The position numbers were made by a program, and so were the translations under genes. Under the pieces are notes generated by a model. That model ran no database searches. It worked only from the letters and a program-made list of their open reading frames with translations, and was not told where the DNA came from. From Pararhodospirillum photometricum DSM 122 (GTDB lineage Bacteria > Pseudomonadota > Alphaproteobacteria > Rhodospirillales > Rhodospirillaceae): 33,986 nt of DNA. Shown here piece after piece: positions 1 through 7,932 of the stretch (position 1 is its first letter; every line of letters starts with the position of its first letter). Location of the stretch: NCBI RefSeq assembly GCF_000284415.1, contig NC_017059.1, positions 1,523,226 through 1,557,211 of the forward strand, read 5' to 3'.

Positions 1-831
1 GCGATCCGGCCGATACTGAACCTTGGTGGCTCGCTCGAAGGCCATGATGAATTCCACACACTGGCGCTTGCGGCCTAAGGCGGCGGACAGGTGATCGTGG
101 GAGATACCTTTCGGGGGTTGGCCGCTTTCTTCCATCTGGGCGCGCACGCGCTCCAAAAATTCCCGCAAGGTAACGGCCTCGACCAAATCACCGACCAGCC
201 CGACGAAGGCTCCCAGGCGGATCTTGTTGTCGGGCGCGTGGAAGGCGGAAACGGAAAACGAGCCGGTTCGACCGCCGCGGCGCTCCAAGACGGCGGCCCG
301 CAGGTGGGTATCAAACGGCGTGAACACCACCGCCGTCTGGCTTTCGTGCTGCACCACCACGTCGGAGGTGGTGGCAAACAGGCTCTTGGTGGCTTGGCGA
401 ATGATATCATCCGTCAAGTCCTGCCCTTTGGCCACCTGTTCGATCATGTTGATGGGCTCGGAGCCCTTGGTCGAAAAGACAGTGTGGCCGCCGACATGGA
501 TCGACACCCAGGAATCCGGGTGAAAGCGGCGATCGTAATCGCTGCGCCGGCGCATCCAGAGATCTTCCCAGTCCAGCGGCACGTCGCGATGAAACACCTG
601 GGGGTCGCGTAAAAATCGCTCCACAACCATGGACGCTACACGCAACGTGTTTGGGACCGTCTGTCCGCGAATCACCACCTGCTCCTTGCGGTTGGTGGCG
701 GCAAGTTCCAGGATGATTCGGTTAGAGCGGATGAGAAGGGCTCCCTCGTCAACAACACCGGGGCGGCCGCCACTGGTCTTGTGAATGGAGGTTTTTTCTC
801 GGAACAGGGAAATAGGCCCGATAGACGCCAT
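1..831 (-). CDS. Unknown protein, C-terminus cut by window edge
   Basis: Reading the minus strand from an ATG at 831 gives 277 codons without a stop before the window ends, so the gene is real but its C-terminus is missing here. The product starts MASIGPISLFREKT and looks soluble: I see no signal peptide and no membrane segment. It is rich in charged and beta-forming stretches, with a fairly polar C-terminal part. I recognise no catalytic motif or named family. A 90-base gap separates it from the divergent DUF218 gene, so the two may share a promoter region. An ORF on the opposite strand (91-612) is a GC-driven shadow of this one. The support is the unbroken frame, normal amino-acid composition and the divergent spacing. 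Function is unknown. Confidence 0.72.
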   Translation of the reverse strand, partial: MASIGPISLFREKTSIHKTSGGRPGVVDEGALLIRSNRIILELAATNRKEQVVIRGQTVPNTLRVASMVVERFLRDPQVFHRDVPLDWEDLWMRRRSDYDRRFHPDSWVSIHVGGHTVFSTKGSEPINMIEQVAKGQDLTDDIIRQATKSLFATTSDVVVQHESQTAVVFTPFDTHLRAAVLERRGGRTGSFSVSAFHAPDNKIRLGAFVGLVGDLVEAVTLREFLERVRAQMEESGQPPKGISHDHLSAALGRKRQCVEFIMAFERATKVQYRPDR

Positions 832-921
832 TTGCGCTTTTTCACACGGTCCGGAAAGGTTGCGGTCGGGGTGGGGCGGCCGGCGGGCCGATGGGTTTAA
901 TAATCGGAGGATCGGCCGCGG

Positions 922-1506
922 ATGTCTACTGTTACCCCGGGCCCGGAGACGGGTTGGAAGCAAAATTCGGCGCCCTCACAGCCAGAGAGAGCAGACCGGG
1001 CGTTTTCTCTGGTTGTTCTTGGCGCTGCGCTAACTGAAAACGGGAGTCTTCCTCCTGTACTTCTTCGGCGTTTGACGCTGGCTTTGGGGCTGGCGCGCCG
1101 CTTTGCTCGTGCCTTTGTCATCGTCTCCGGGGGGGCCACCCAGGGCCCGGACCGGCCGAGCGAAGCCGAGGTCATGGCTCGTTGGCTGGAGGCCCAGGGG
1201 GTGGACCGGGGGCGTTTGATTTTGGAGGCGACATCGCTCAACACGGCCCAAAACGCCCATCACGTGGTGCGACTGGCCCGCGAGCGGGGGATCCGGCGGC
1301 TGATGGTGGTCACGGATCAGGTGCACCTGCCCCGGGCCATGTTGTTTTTCCGGCTGCGGGCCGGGCCGGGGCTTGTGGTGCTGGGCGTGGCGGCGCCGGG
1401 ACCCGAGGGGCGGCGGGCGAGGGTGGGCAGTGTGCTGCGGGAGGTTGCTGCGTTTGGGCGCAATGCCGGACGGCTGGTGGCCGCGTGGCGGGAGGGGCGT
1501 TCATGA
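922..1506 (+). CDS. DUF218 / YdcF-SanA-ElyC-like protein
   Basis: The 194-residue product carries one DUF218 domain at about residues 28-180. Visible family features are the opening strand LVVLGAAL, the glycine-rich VIVSGGAT turn, the ESTSLNT-like segment EATSLNTAQNA, and the late VVTDQVHLPRA stretch, where the family has a conserved Ser/Asp and His-Arg. Family members act in envelope biology (SanA, ElyC) or bind S-adenosylmethionine (YdcF), but the reaction is not settled. Unlike SanA and ElyC there is no obvious N-terminal membrane helix, so a cytoplasmic location is possible. The stop codon overlaps the ATG of the next gene (ATGA at 1503-1506), which suggests translational coupling with the CoA-transferase. 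The ATG at 922 has a weak AGGA about 12 bases upstream. Confidence 0.85.
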   Translation: MSTVTPGPETGWKQNSAPSQPERADRAFSLVVLGAALTENGSLPPVLLRRLTLALGLARRFARAFVIVSGGATQGPDRPSEAEVMARWLEAQGVDRGRLILEATSLNTAQNAHHVVRLARERGIRRLMVVTDQVHLPRAMLFFRLRAGPGLVVLGVAAPGPEGRRARVGSVLREVAAFGRNAGRLVAAWREGRS

Positions 1507-2699
1507 GCGCGTTGCCGTTGGCGGGGGTTCGGGTTCTCGACCTTGCGACCTTTATTGCCGCGCCGTTCACGGCGGCGCTGTTGGGAGAGTTCGGGGCGGA
1601 GGTGATCAAAATCGAGCAGCCGGGGGAGGGGGATCCCTTGCGGCGCTTCGGCACGCCCACCGAGCGCGGCGACACCTTGGCTTGGCTGTCAGAGGCGCGC
1701 AACAAGGCGTCCTTGACCCTCAATCTGCGTGATCCTCGGGGGAGCGCGCTGTTCAAGACCTTGGCGGCCAGCGCCGACGTGGTGTGCGAAAACTTTCGCC
1801 CCGGCACCTTGGAGAAATGGGGGGTGGGCTGGGAGGATCTTCAAGCGCTCAACCCCCGTCTCGTGATGCTGCGGATCTCCGGCTATGGTCAGGACGGGCC
1901 CTATCGCGACCGCCCGGGCTTTGCGCGCATTGCCCATGCGGTGGGTGGGCTCACCCACCTTGCGGGGATGCCCGGAGGACCGCCGGTGACCCCGGGCTCC
2001 ACCAGTCTGGCCGATTATATGAGCGGGTTGTTTGGCGCGGTGGGCGTGCTGCTCGCCTTGCGCCACCGCGACCAGACCGGGCAGGGGCAGGTGATCGATC
2101 TTGGGCTCTATGAAAGCGTGCTGCGGGTGTTGGATGAAATGATCCCGGTGTACGACCAGACTGGGCGGGTGCGCGGCCCCGAGGGCGCTGGGACCGTCAA
2201 CGCCTGCCCCCATGGGCACTTTGTTTGTGGTGACGGCCGCTGGGTTGCGATTGCCTGCACCAACGACAAAATGTTTGCCCGCCTTGCCCGGGTGATGGAG
2301 CGACCGGGGCTCGCTCATCCCGATGCCTTTGGTCCCCTGTCGCACCGTCTGGCGGCGCGCGATGCCGTGGATGGCTTGGTGGCCGCCTGGACCGCAGAGC
2401 GACCGCGTGAGGCGGTCGTCAGCCTGTGTGAGCAAGGCGACGTGCCCTGTGGCGCCATCAACACGGTGGCCGATCTGGTGGCCGATCCGCACGTCCAAGC
2501 GCGGGGCAATCTGGCCCGTTTGCCGGTCGAGGGCCTGGGCAGTGTTCTGGTGCCCGCGGTCTTGCCGCGCCTTTCCGCCACTCCGGGACGGCTGGAGGCG
2601 GCAGGACCCGTCCTGGGCGCCGACACCGTGCGAATTTTGCAGAGCCTGGGTCTCGCCGAGGCCGAGATCGCCGCCTTGCGTCACGATAAGGTCATATGA
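1503..2699 (+). CDS. Family III CoA-transferase (CaiB/BaiF)
   Basis: This is a 398-residue CoA-transferase of the CaiB/BaiF/formyl-CoA transferase family, which moves CoA between carboxylic acids through an aspartyl-CoA thioester. The N-terminus (GVRVLDLATFIAAPF, then GAEVIKIEQPGEGDP) is diagnostic. The probable catalytic aspartate is Asp171 in SLADYMSGLFGA, close to Asp169 of formyl-CoA transferase. Length matches the family. I chose the ATG at 1503 because homology begins there and it overlaps the upstream stop; the open frame extends further upstream but lacks family sequence. The substrate cannot be read from sequence: succinyl, formyl, carnitine or mesaconyl-type transfers are all possible. 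No other acyl-CoA gene lies next to it, so the pathway is open. Confidence 0.9.
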   Translation: MSALPLAGVRVLDLATFIAAPFTAALLGEFGAEVIKIEQPGEGDPLRRFGTPTERGDTLAWLSEARNKASLTLNLRDPRGSALFKTLAASADVVCENFRPGTLEKWGVGWEDLQALNPRLVMLRISGYGQDGPYRDRPGFARIAHAVGGLTHLAGMPGGPPVTPGSTSLADYMSGLFGAVGVLLALRHRDQTGQGQVIDLGLYESVLRVLDEMIPVYDQTGRVRGPEGAGTVNACPHGHFVCGDGRWVAIACTNDKMFARLARVMERPGLAHPDAFGPLSHRLAARDAVDGLVAAWTAERPREAVVSLCEQGDVPCGAINTVADLVADPHVQARGNLARLPVEGLGSVLVPAVLPRLSATPGRLEAAGPVLGADTVRILQSLGLAEAEIAALRHDKVI

Positions 2700-2720
2700 A
2701 AGAATAGCTTTCCTAAAACA

Positions 2721-2756
2721 TTACGACCGTGGATTGAAGAAAATCCGTCGTCGTAA
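2721..2756. other. Imperfect hairpin between CoA-transferase and chemoreceptor
   Basis: TTACGAC (2721-2727) pairs exactly with GTCGTAA (2750-2756), and an inner GGATT (2731-2735) pairs with AATCC (2742-2746) around a GAAGAA loop, with a 3x3 mismatch between the two stems. No T-run follows, so it is not a standard intrinsic terminator. It begins 22 bases after the CoA-transferase stop and could be a 3' RNA structure or a protein-binding site. Confidence 0.4.
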
Positions 2757-2912
2757 CGATCTCACCGCGATTGCAGATGCGGGCGGTTCAGCGCCCTCCA
2801 CGCCGTTATGGATCCTTATGGTGTGTTCCGCTCCCCCAGGCGGGACCCATTGGTGTTGGAGGGTCCTGGGCCGACAAAGCCATCTTGAGGAAAAAATGAG
2901 GAAAGAAGCCCG

Positions 2913-4598
2913 ATGAAGGGGATGATGCCGTTGGGCGCTCGGATCAGTCTGCCGGTCCTGGTGATGGTACTGGGGCTCATGGCGATCGTGGGCGCGGCCC
3001 TGGTCATGCAGCGCGAGACCATGCTGTCCGAGCGCCGTGTGTTGCTGGAGGAACATGTCGAGGCGGCGCTCAGTTTGGTTGAGGCGTTCCACCAGCAGGC
3101 GGTGCAAGGTCGCCTTCCCCTTGACGAAGCCCGCACGCGCGCGTTGGCGGCGGTGCGGGGCATGGCGTTTGGCGACAACAACTATCTTTTCATCATGGAC
3201 CGCGAGCATCGGCTGGTGGCGCATCGCACCGCGCCGGGCCTGGAAGGCAAGAGCGTCGCCGATGTCAAGGATCCGGCGGGCTTCCTTTTGTTTCGCGCCA
3301 TGACCGAGCGCACCGCTCACGGCGGCAGCGCCCTCATTGCCTACCAGTGGCCGCACCCGGGCCAGACGACTCCCGTGCCCAAGGAAACCTATGTTGGCGT
3401 CTTCGCCCCCTGGGGCTGGATCGTTGGGACCGGGGTGTACATGGACGACATCGATGTCCTGTTCAAGCGTCGGTTGCTCGCCTTGCTGGGGGTGGCGGCG
3501 GTGGTCATGTCCCTGGCGGGTGGCCTGTCGTTTGCTGCCATCCGGGCCGTGACCAAGCCGTTGTCGCTGATGAAGGAGAGTATGGCGCGGCTGTCCCAGG
3601 GCGACTTGGAGGTCAGTGTGCCCGCCGCGCGGCGTCAGGACGAAATGGGCGCCATGGCCCGGGCGCTGCACGTTTTTCGCGATAACGCCCGCGCCGCCCG
3701 GCGGCTTCAAGACGAGGCCCGCGCCGCCGAAGCGCGCCAAGCCGAGGAAACGCGCCAGACCCGCCTCGCCCTGGCCCAGCGCTTTGAACAAGAAATCGGC
3801 TCCATCTTGAATGCCTTGTCGGTGGCCGCTAGCGACCTTGACCGAACGGCCGGCGCCTTGCGCGATACCGCCCGTGAGGCCTTGGGGCAGGCGGGCGAGG
3901 TGGGGAGCGCTCTGCGCGAGACCACGGCCAACGTTCAGTCGGTGGCCAGCGCCGCCGAGGAAATGGCCGCCTCGGTGCAGGAAATCGCCGGGCAGGTCCA
4001 TCGCTCCACCGCCGTGGTCGGCGAGGCCGTGGCCTTGGCCCAGGGCACCAACGACGGCGTGCGCGCCTTGTTCGAGGCGGCCTCGCGCATTGGCGAGGTG
4101 GTGACTCTCATTACCGACATCGCGAGCCAGACCAATCTCCTGGCGCTTAACGCCACCATCGAGGCCGCTCGGGCCGGCGAGGCCGGCAAGGGCTTTGCCG
4201 TGGTCGCGGGCGAGGTCAAGACGCTGGCCAACCAGACCAGCCGGGCCACCGAGGAAATTGCCCGCCAGATCAACGAGGTCCAGGCGCGCACCGGCCAGAG
4301 CGTCCAGGATATCGAGCACATTGTCGGCACGGTGGGCCACGTCAACGAAATCTCGGCCACCATTGCCGCCGCCATTGAGGAACAAGGCGCGGCGACCCGG
4401 GAAATTTCGCGAGCCATCCAGCAGGCCTCCGATGGCTCCACCCAGGTGGCCGAGGGAGCCTTGCGCCTGCACGAGGCGGCGCGGGGCACCGGGACGTCGG
4501 CCGAGGTCGTTCACGCCGCCGCAACCCGCTTGGCCGCCCAGGTTGAGGACTTGCGCCAGCGCGTGGCCAGTTTCTTGGGGTCGCTACGCACCGGGTGA
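2913..4598 (+). CDS. Methyl-accepting chemotaxis protein with sCache domain
   Basis: This 561-residue chemoreceptor has a membrane helix at about residues 11-32, a periplasmic single-Cache (sCache_2) domain at about 33-185, a second membrane helix at about 187-208, HAMP at about 208-262, and a long cytoplasmic coiled coil. The Cache domain shows DNNYLFIMD, a YQWPHPG segment and the closing [15 protein letters not shown], all typical of sCache_2. The signalling tip, which contacts CheA and CheW, reads [21 protein letters not shown] and on through [12 protein letters not shown]. There is no C-terminal CheR/CheB docking pentapeptide. The ligand is unknown; related Cache domains often bind small organic acids. 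An AGGAAAG ribosome-binding site precedes the ATG. No che genes lie nearby. Confidence 0.95.
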   Translation: MKGMMPLGARISLPVLVMVLGLMAIVGAALVMQRETMLSERRVLLEEHVEAALSLVEAFHQQAVQGRLPLDEARTRALAAVRGMAFGDNNYLFIMDREHRLVAHRTAPGLEGKSVADVKDPAGFLLFRAMTERTAHGGSALIAYQWPHPGQTTPVPKETYVGVFAPWGWIVGTGVYMDDIDVLFKRRLLALLGVAAVVMSLAGGLSFAAIRAVTKPLSLMKESMARLSQGDLEVSVPAARRQDEMGAMARALHVFRDNARAARRLQDEARAAEARQAEETRQTRLALAQRFEQEIGSILNALSVAASDLDRTAGALRDTAREALGQAGEVGSALRETTANVQSVASAAEEMAASVQEIAGQVHRSTAVVGEAVALAQGTNDGVRALFEAASRIGEVVTLITDIASQTNLLALNATIEAARAGEAGKGFAVVAGEVKTLANQTSRATEEIARQINEVQARTGQSVQDIEHIVGTVGHVNEISATIAAAIEEQGAATREISRAIQQASDGSTQVAEGALRLHEAARGTGTSAEVVHAAATRLAAQVEDLRQRVASFLGSLRTG

Positions 4599-5027
4599 CG
4601 AAGGAAAAGGGGAAGGCTGGGGAGGCGCGGCCTCCCCAGACCCCTCGGTTTCGGAAGAACGCCCCTGTTTCGAGGGGTCTGGGGAGGCCGCGCCTCCCCA
4701 GCCTTTCTTAAGGGGCCCTCGCCTGATCTGGCTTCGACTCGCGGGGTGGCAATACAGCAAAAAGAATGTATTTTCCCGTGAGCCCCCTGTTGTCGGGGAA
4801 GCGCCCGTTTTTCTTGTAGGGGCGAGTTTTTTTCAAAAACAATTGGTTATCTCGTACATTCCGATAAATTTGAAGGGACGCCGTTTTTCAATGCGGCTAG
4901 GTCGCGGGATACGATAAAACGGGTGACGCCGGAGCGGTCAGGCTGTGCGGATCGGACAGGGGGAGATCCGAGGCGCGGGGCCTGGGTCGCTCGGGGGATG
5001 TCCTGCGAGGGAAGCAAGGAGTCGAGC
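4599..5027. other. Intergenic region upstream of cydA
   Basis: The first part (4613-4705) is a doublet of repeat family A. The rest, about 4706-5027, includes an AT-rich patch (4750-4880) that stands out from the GC-rich background and is the likely place for the cyd promoter. A small CGCCC/GGGCG hairpin followed by a T-run lies near 4807-4837 and may be a weak terminator. I found no convincing FNR-type TTGAT-N4-ATCAA site and no clear -35/-10 pair. The frame of cydA is open back to 4923, but that part does not resemble CydA. Confidence 0.5.
4613..4705. repeat. Repeat family A doublet (REPIN-like), copy 1
   Basis: Two 35-base arms, 4613-4647 and 4671-4705, are perfect reverse complements of each other with a 23-base spacer. 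Each arm is itself a hairpin: CTGGGGAGGC, a 3-base GCG or CGC loop, then GCCTCCCCAG. The doublet begins 15 bases after the chemoreceptor stop codon. It may end transcription or protect the 3' end, but the doublet architecture is what REPIN elements show. Confidence 0.9.
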
Positions 5028-6608
5028 ATGATCGACGAGACCTTCATCGCCTTGTCGCGATGGCAGTTCGCCGCTACGGCCATGTATCATTTCCTGTTCG
5101 TCCCCCTGACGCTGGGCTTGTCCTGGATGGTGTTCATGATGGAGTCGGTCTATGTGATGACCGGCAAAGTCATTTATAAGGACATGACTCGGTTTTGGGG
5201 AAAGCTCTTTGGGATCAATTTTGCTCTTGGCGTGACCACGGGCTTGACCATGGAGTTTCAGTTTGGCACGAACTGGGCCTATTATTCTCACTATGTTGGC
5301 GATGTGTTCGGCGCACCGCTTGCGATCGAAGGCTTGATGGCCTTCTTCCTGGAAAGTACGTTTATCGGCTTGTTCTTCCTGGGGTGGGACAAGTTAAGCA
5401 AGCGCCAGCATTTGGCGGTGACCTTCTTGACCGCGCTGGGCTCCAATTTTTCGGCGCTGTGGATTTTGGTGGCCAACGGCTGGATGCAAAATCCGGTGGG
5501 TTCTTCGTTTTCGCCGGAAACCATGCGCATGGAGATGACCAGCTTTTTCGAGGTCGTGCTCAATCCCGTGGCCCAGGTGAAGTTTGTGCATACCGTGGCC
5601 GCCGGCTACGTGACCGCCGCCATGTTCGTGATGGGCATCAGCGCGTGGTACATGCTCAAGCGGCGCGACTTGGGGTTTGCCAAGCGCTCGTTTGCGGTGG
5701 CCACCGGCTTTGGCTTGGCCTCGGTGCTCTCGGTGATCGTGCTGGGTGACGAGAGCGGCTATGAGCTGGGCGACGTGCAGCGGGTCAAGCTCGCGGCAAT
5801 TGAGGCCGAGTACACCACCGAAAAGCCGCCGGCCCCCTTCACCATTTTCGGCCTGCCCGACGACAAGGCCATGGAGAAGGATGCCGAGATCCAGATCCCC
5901 TGGCTGCTGGGCCTGATCGCCACCCGCTCCCTCGATACCGAGGTTACGGGCCTGCGTGATCTCATGGCCCGCCACGAGGAGCGGATCCGCAACGGCATGG
6001 TGGCCTACGACGCCCTGGAAAAAATCCGGGCCGGCGATGACTCCCCGGCCGTTCGGCATGATTTCGAGTTCCACAAGAAGGACCTGGGCTACGGCCTGCT
6101 GCTCAAGCGCTACACCACCCAAGTCAGCGACGCCACCGAGGCCCAGATCGCCCAGGCGGCTCGCGATACCATTCCCCCGGTTACGCCGTTGTTCTTTAGC
6201 TTCCGGGTTATGGTGGGATTGGGCTTTGTCATGCTGGGGCTGATCGTCTTGTCCTTCTGGTACACCATTCGCCGGACGATTCAGGATAAGCCGTGGCTGC
6301 TCAAGGCCTTGGTCTGGTCCATTCCCCTGCCGTGGATTGCCTGTGAGGTCGGCTGGTTCGTGGCCGAGTTTGGCCGTCAGCCCTGGGCGATTGGCGAGGT
6401 GCTGCCCACCTTCCTGGCCACGTCGAGCCTGACCACGGGTGAACTGGTGTTCAGCTTGGCCGGCTTCTTGATTTTCTACACCTTCTTGCTGGTGATCGAG
6501 ATGTACCTGATGGTTCATTTCGCCCGCAAGGGCCCGGCCACCCTGGCCACCGGTCGCTATCACGGCGAGGCCGCCGGCCCTCGTCCCGGCTATGCGCCGG
6601 CTGAGTAG
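5028..6608 (+). CDS. cydA: Cytochrome bd quinol oxidase subunit I
   Basis: CydA is the haem-bearing subunit of cytochrome bd, which oxidises quinol and reduces oxygen to water in the inner membrane, with high oxygen affinity in this class. The 526-residue product starts at ATG 5028, with AAGGAG six bases upstream. The frame is open further upstream, but that part is not family sequence. Visible ligands match E. coli with a +2 shift: His21 (YHFLF) for b595, and His188 (KFVHT) with Met395 (FRVMVG) for b558. Glu101 and Glu109 in the EGLMAFFLES helix and the quinol-site Lys254 and Glu259 are present, as is GRQPW. The long Q-loop (about 245-385) places it with E. coli-type CydA rather than short-loop CioA. 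It is the first gene of the five-gene cyd block. Confidence 0.98.
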   Translation: MIDETFIALSRWQFAATAMYHFLFVPLTLGLSWMVFMMESVYVMTGKVIYKDMTRFWGKLFGINFALGVTTGLTMEFQFGTNWAYYSHYVGDVFGAPLAIEGLMAFFLESTFIGLFFLGWDKLSKRQHLAVTFLTALGSNFSALWILVANGWMQNPVGSSFSPETMRMEMTSFFEVVLNPVAQVKFVHTVAAGYVTAAMFVMGISAWYMLKRRDLGFAKRSFAVATGFGLASVLSVIVLGDESGYELGDVQRVKLAAIEAEYTTEKPPAPFTIFGLPDDKAMEKDAEIQIPWLLGLIATRSLDTEVTGLRDLMARHEERIRNGMVAYDALEKIRAGDDSPAVRHDFEFHKKDLGYGLLLKRYTTQVSDATEAQIAQAARDTIPPVTPLFFSFRVMVGLGFVMLGLIVLSFWYTIRRTIQDKPWLLKALVWSIPLPWIACEVGWFVAEFGRQPWAIGEVLPTFLATSSLTTGELVFSLAGFLIFYTFLLVIEMYLMVHFARKGPATLATGRYHGEAAGPRPGYAPAE

Positions 6609-6619
6609 GGAGAGCCGCC

Positions 6620-7774
6620 ATGATCTTGGATTACGAAACCCTCAAGCTGGTATGGTGGCTGCTGGTCGGCGTCTTGTTGATCGGCTTTGCCATTACCGAT
6701 GGCATGGACATGGGCGTCGGCATGCTGTTGCCCTTCCTGGGCAAGGAGGATACCGAGCGCCGTGTGATCATCAACACGGTTGGCCCGCACTGGGACGGCA
6801 ATCAGGTGTGGCTGATCACGGCGGGTGGCGCCATCTTTGCCGCGTGGCCCATTGTCTACGCGACCGCCTTTTCCGGCTTTTACATGGCGATGCTCCTGGT
6901 CTTGTTCGCCTTGTTCTTTCGGCCGGTAGGCTTTGATTATCGCTCAAAATTGCCCGATCCCCGCTGGCGCACCGCTTGGGATTGGGGATTGTTTGCCGGC
7001 GGCTTTGTGCCGGCCCTGATCTTTGGCGTGGCCTTCGGCAACTTGTTGCAGGGCGTGCCTTTCCGCTTGGATGACATGCTGCGTTCCCACTACGAGGGCT
7101 CGCTGTTCTTGGCCTTGCTGCCGCTTCTCAATCCGTTTGCCCTGCTGTGTGGCGTGGTGAGCGTTGCCATGTTGGCCTTGCACGGTGCGACGTGGTTGCA
7201 GTTGCGCACGGTGGATCCCCTCGCCGGGCGGGCGCGTCAGGCCGCGCTGATTCTGGGCGCCGTGGTGGTCGTGACCTTTGCCCTGGCCGGGGTGTGGGTG
7301 GCGTTCGGGATCGACGGCTACCGGGTGGTTTCGCAGGCGGCGCCGGGCAGTCTGCCCGATCCGCTGGCCAAGGAGGTGGTGCGGGCGCCGGGGGCGTGGC
7401 TTGATGTCTATGGGCGGATGCCCTTGGCGGTGCTGGCGCCGGCGGTCGGCTTCCTGGGGGCGGCGTTGGCGGTGCTGTTCAGCGTGGCGGCGCGGCCCGG
7501 TCTGGCGTTCTTGTCGAGCGCCCTGGCCCAGGCCGGGATCATCCTCACCGCTGGCTTTAGCATGTTTCCCTTCATCATGCCGTCGTCCACCCATCCGGGG
7601 TCGAGCCTGACGGTGTGGGATTCGACCTCCAGTCATTTGACCTTGAGTGTCATGTTCTGGGCGGTGGTGATTTTCCTGCCCTTGGTGTTGACCTATACGG
7701 TGTGGTGCTACTCCCGTATGTGGGGGAAAGTCACGGTAGAGGAAATCAAAGCGCGCAGTGTTTCCGCGTATTAG
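6620..7774 (+). CDS. cydB: Cytochrome bd quinol oxidase subunit II
   Basis: CydB is the second large membrane subunit of cytochrome bd. The 384-residue product has multiple hydrophobic helices and the expected N-terminal signature: FAITDGMDMGVGMLLPF, then VGPHWDGNQVWLI. Late motifs include FSMFPFIMPSS and a tail that returns to the cytoplasm. Length is close to the E. coli protein (379). It starts 11 bases after the cydA stop, with GGGAGA ahead of the ATG, so the two are co-transcribed. Confidence 0.98.
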   Translation: MILDYETLKLVWWLLVGVLLIGFAITDGMDMGVGMLLPFLGKEDTERRVIINTVGPHWDGNQVWLITAGGAIFAAWPIVYATAFSGFYMAMLLVLFALFFRPVGFDYRSKLPDPRWRTAWDWGLFAGGFVPALIFGVAFGNLLQGVPFRLDDMLRSHYEGSLFLALLPLLNPFALLCGVVSVAMLALHGATWLQLRTVDPLAGRARQAALILGAVVVVTFALAGVWVAFGIDGYRVVSQAAPGSLPDPLAKEVVRAPGAWLDVYGRMPLAVLAPAVGFLGAALAVLFSVAARPGLAFLSSALAQAGIILTAGFSMFPFIMPSSTHPGSSLTVWDSTSSHLTLSVMFWAVVIFLPLVLTYTVWCYSRMWGKVTVEEIKARSVSAY

Positions 7775-7824
7775 TGGGGGCGCTGGAGGACTCTCCCGAC
7801 GAACGCCAGGAAAGGAAGAAAAGC

Positions 7825-7932
7825 ATGTGGTATTTCACCTGGATCCTGGGCTTGGCCGCGGCCTTGTCTCTTGGCATCATCAATGTGATGTGGCTGGAGG
7901 CCGAGGAGGCTTTGGGACCGGATGACGACTAA
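7825..7932 (+). CDS. cydX: Cytochrome bd accessory subunit CydX
   Basis: A 35-residue protein starts at ATG 7825, 50 bases after cydB, with AGGAAAGGAAG upstream. It begins MWYFTWILGLAAALS, is a single membrane helix, and ends in an acidic tail EALGPDDD. This is the signature of CydX (CbdX/YbgT family), the small subunit that stabilises the haem site of cytochrome bd. Its last four codons overlap the start of cydD (ATG at 7922), so the two are translationally linked. It is too short for most automatic gene callers and could easily be missed. Confidence 0.95.
   Translation: MWYFTWILGLAAALSLGIINVMWLEAEEALGPDDD

Noticed and set aside
91..612. 173-codon plus-strand frame
   Set aside because: It is antisense to the unbroken minus-strand gene at 1-831 and has a His/Gly/Arg-rich shadow composition.
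2721..4514. 597-codon open frame on the minus strand
   Set aside because: It is antisense to the Cache chemoreceptor and has the same low-complexity composition; no motif is seen.
4870..4892. TTGAA...TTCAA inverted repeat upstream of cydA as an FNR-type site
   Set aside because: The half-sites are 12 bases apart and lack the TTGAT-N4-ATCAA form, so I do not call a regulator site.
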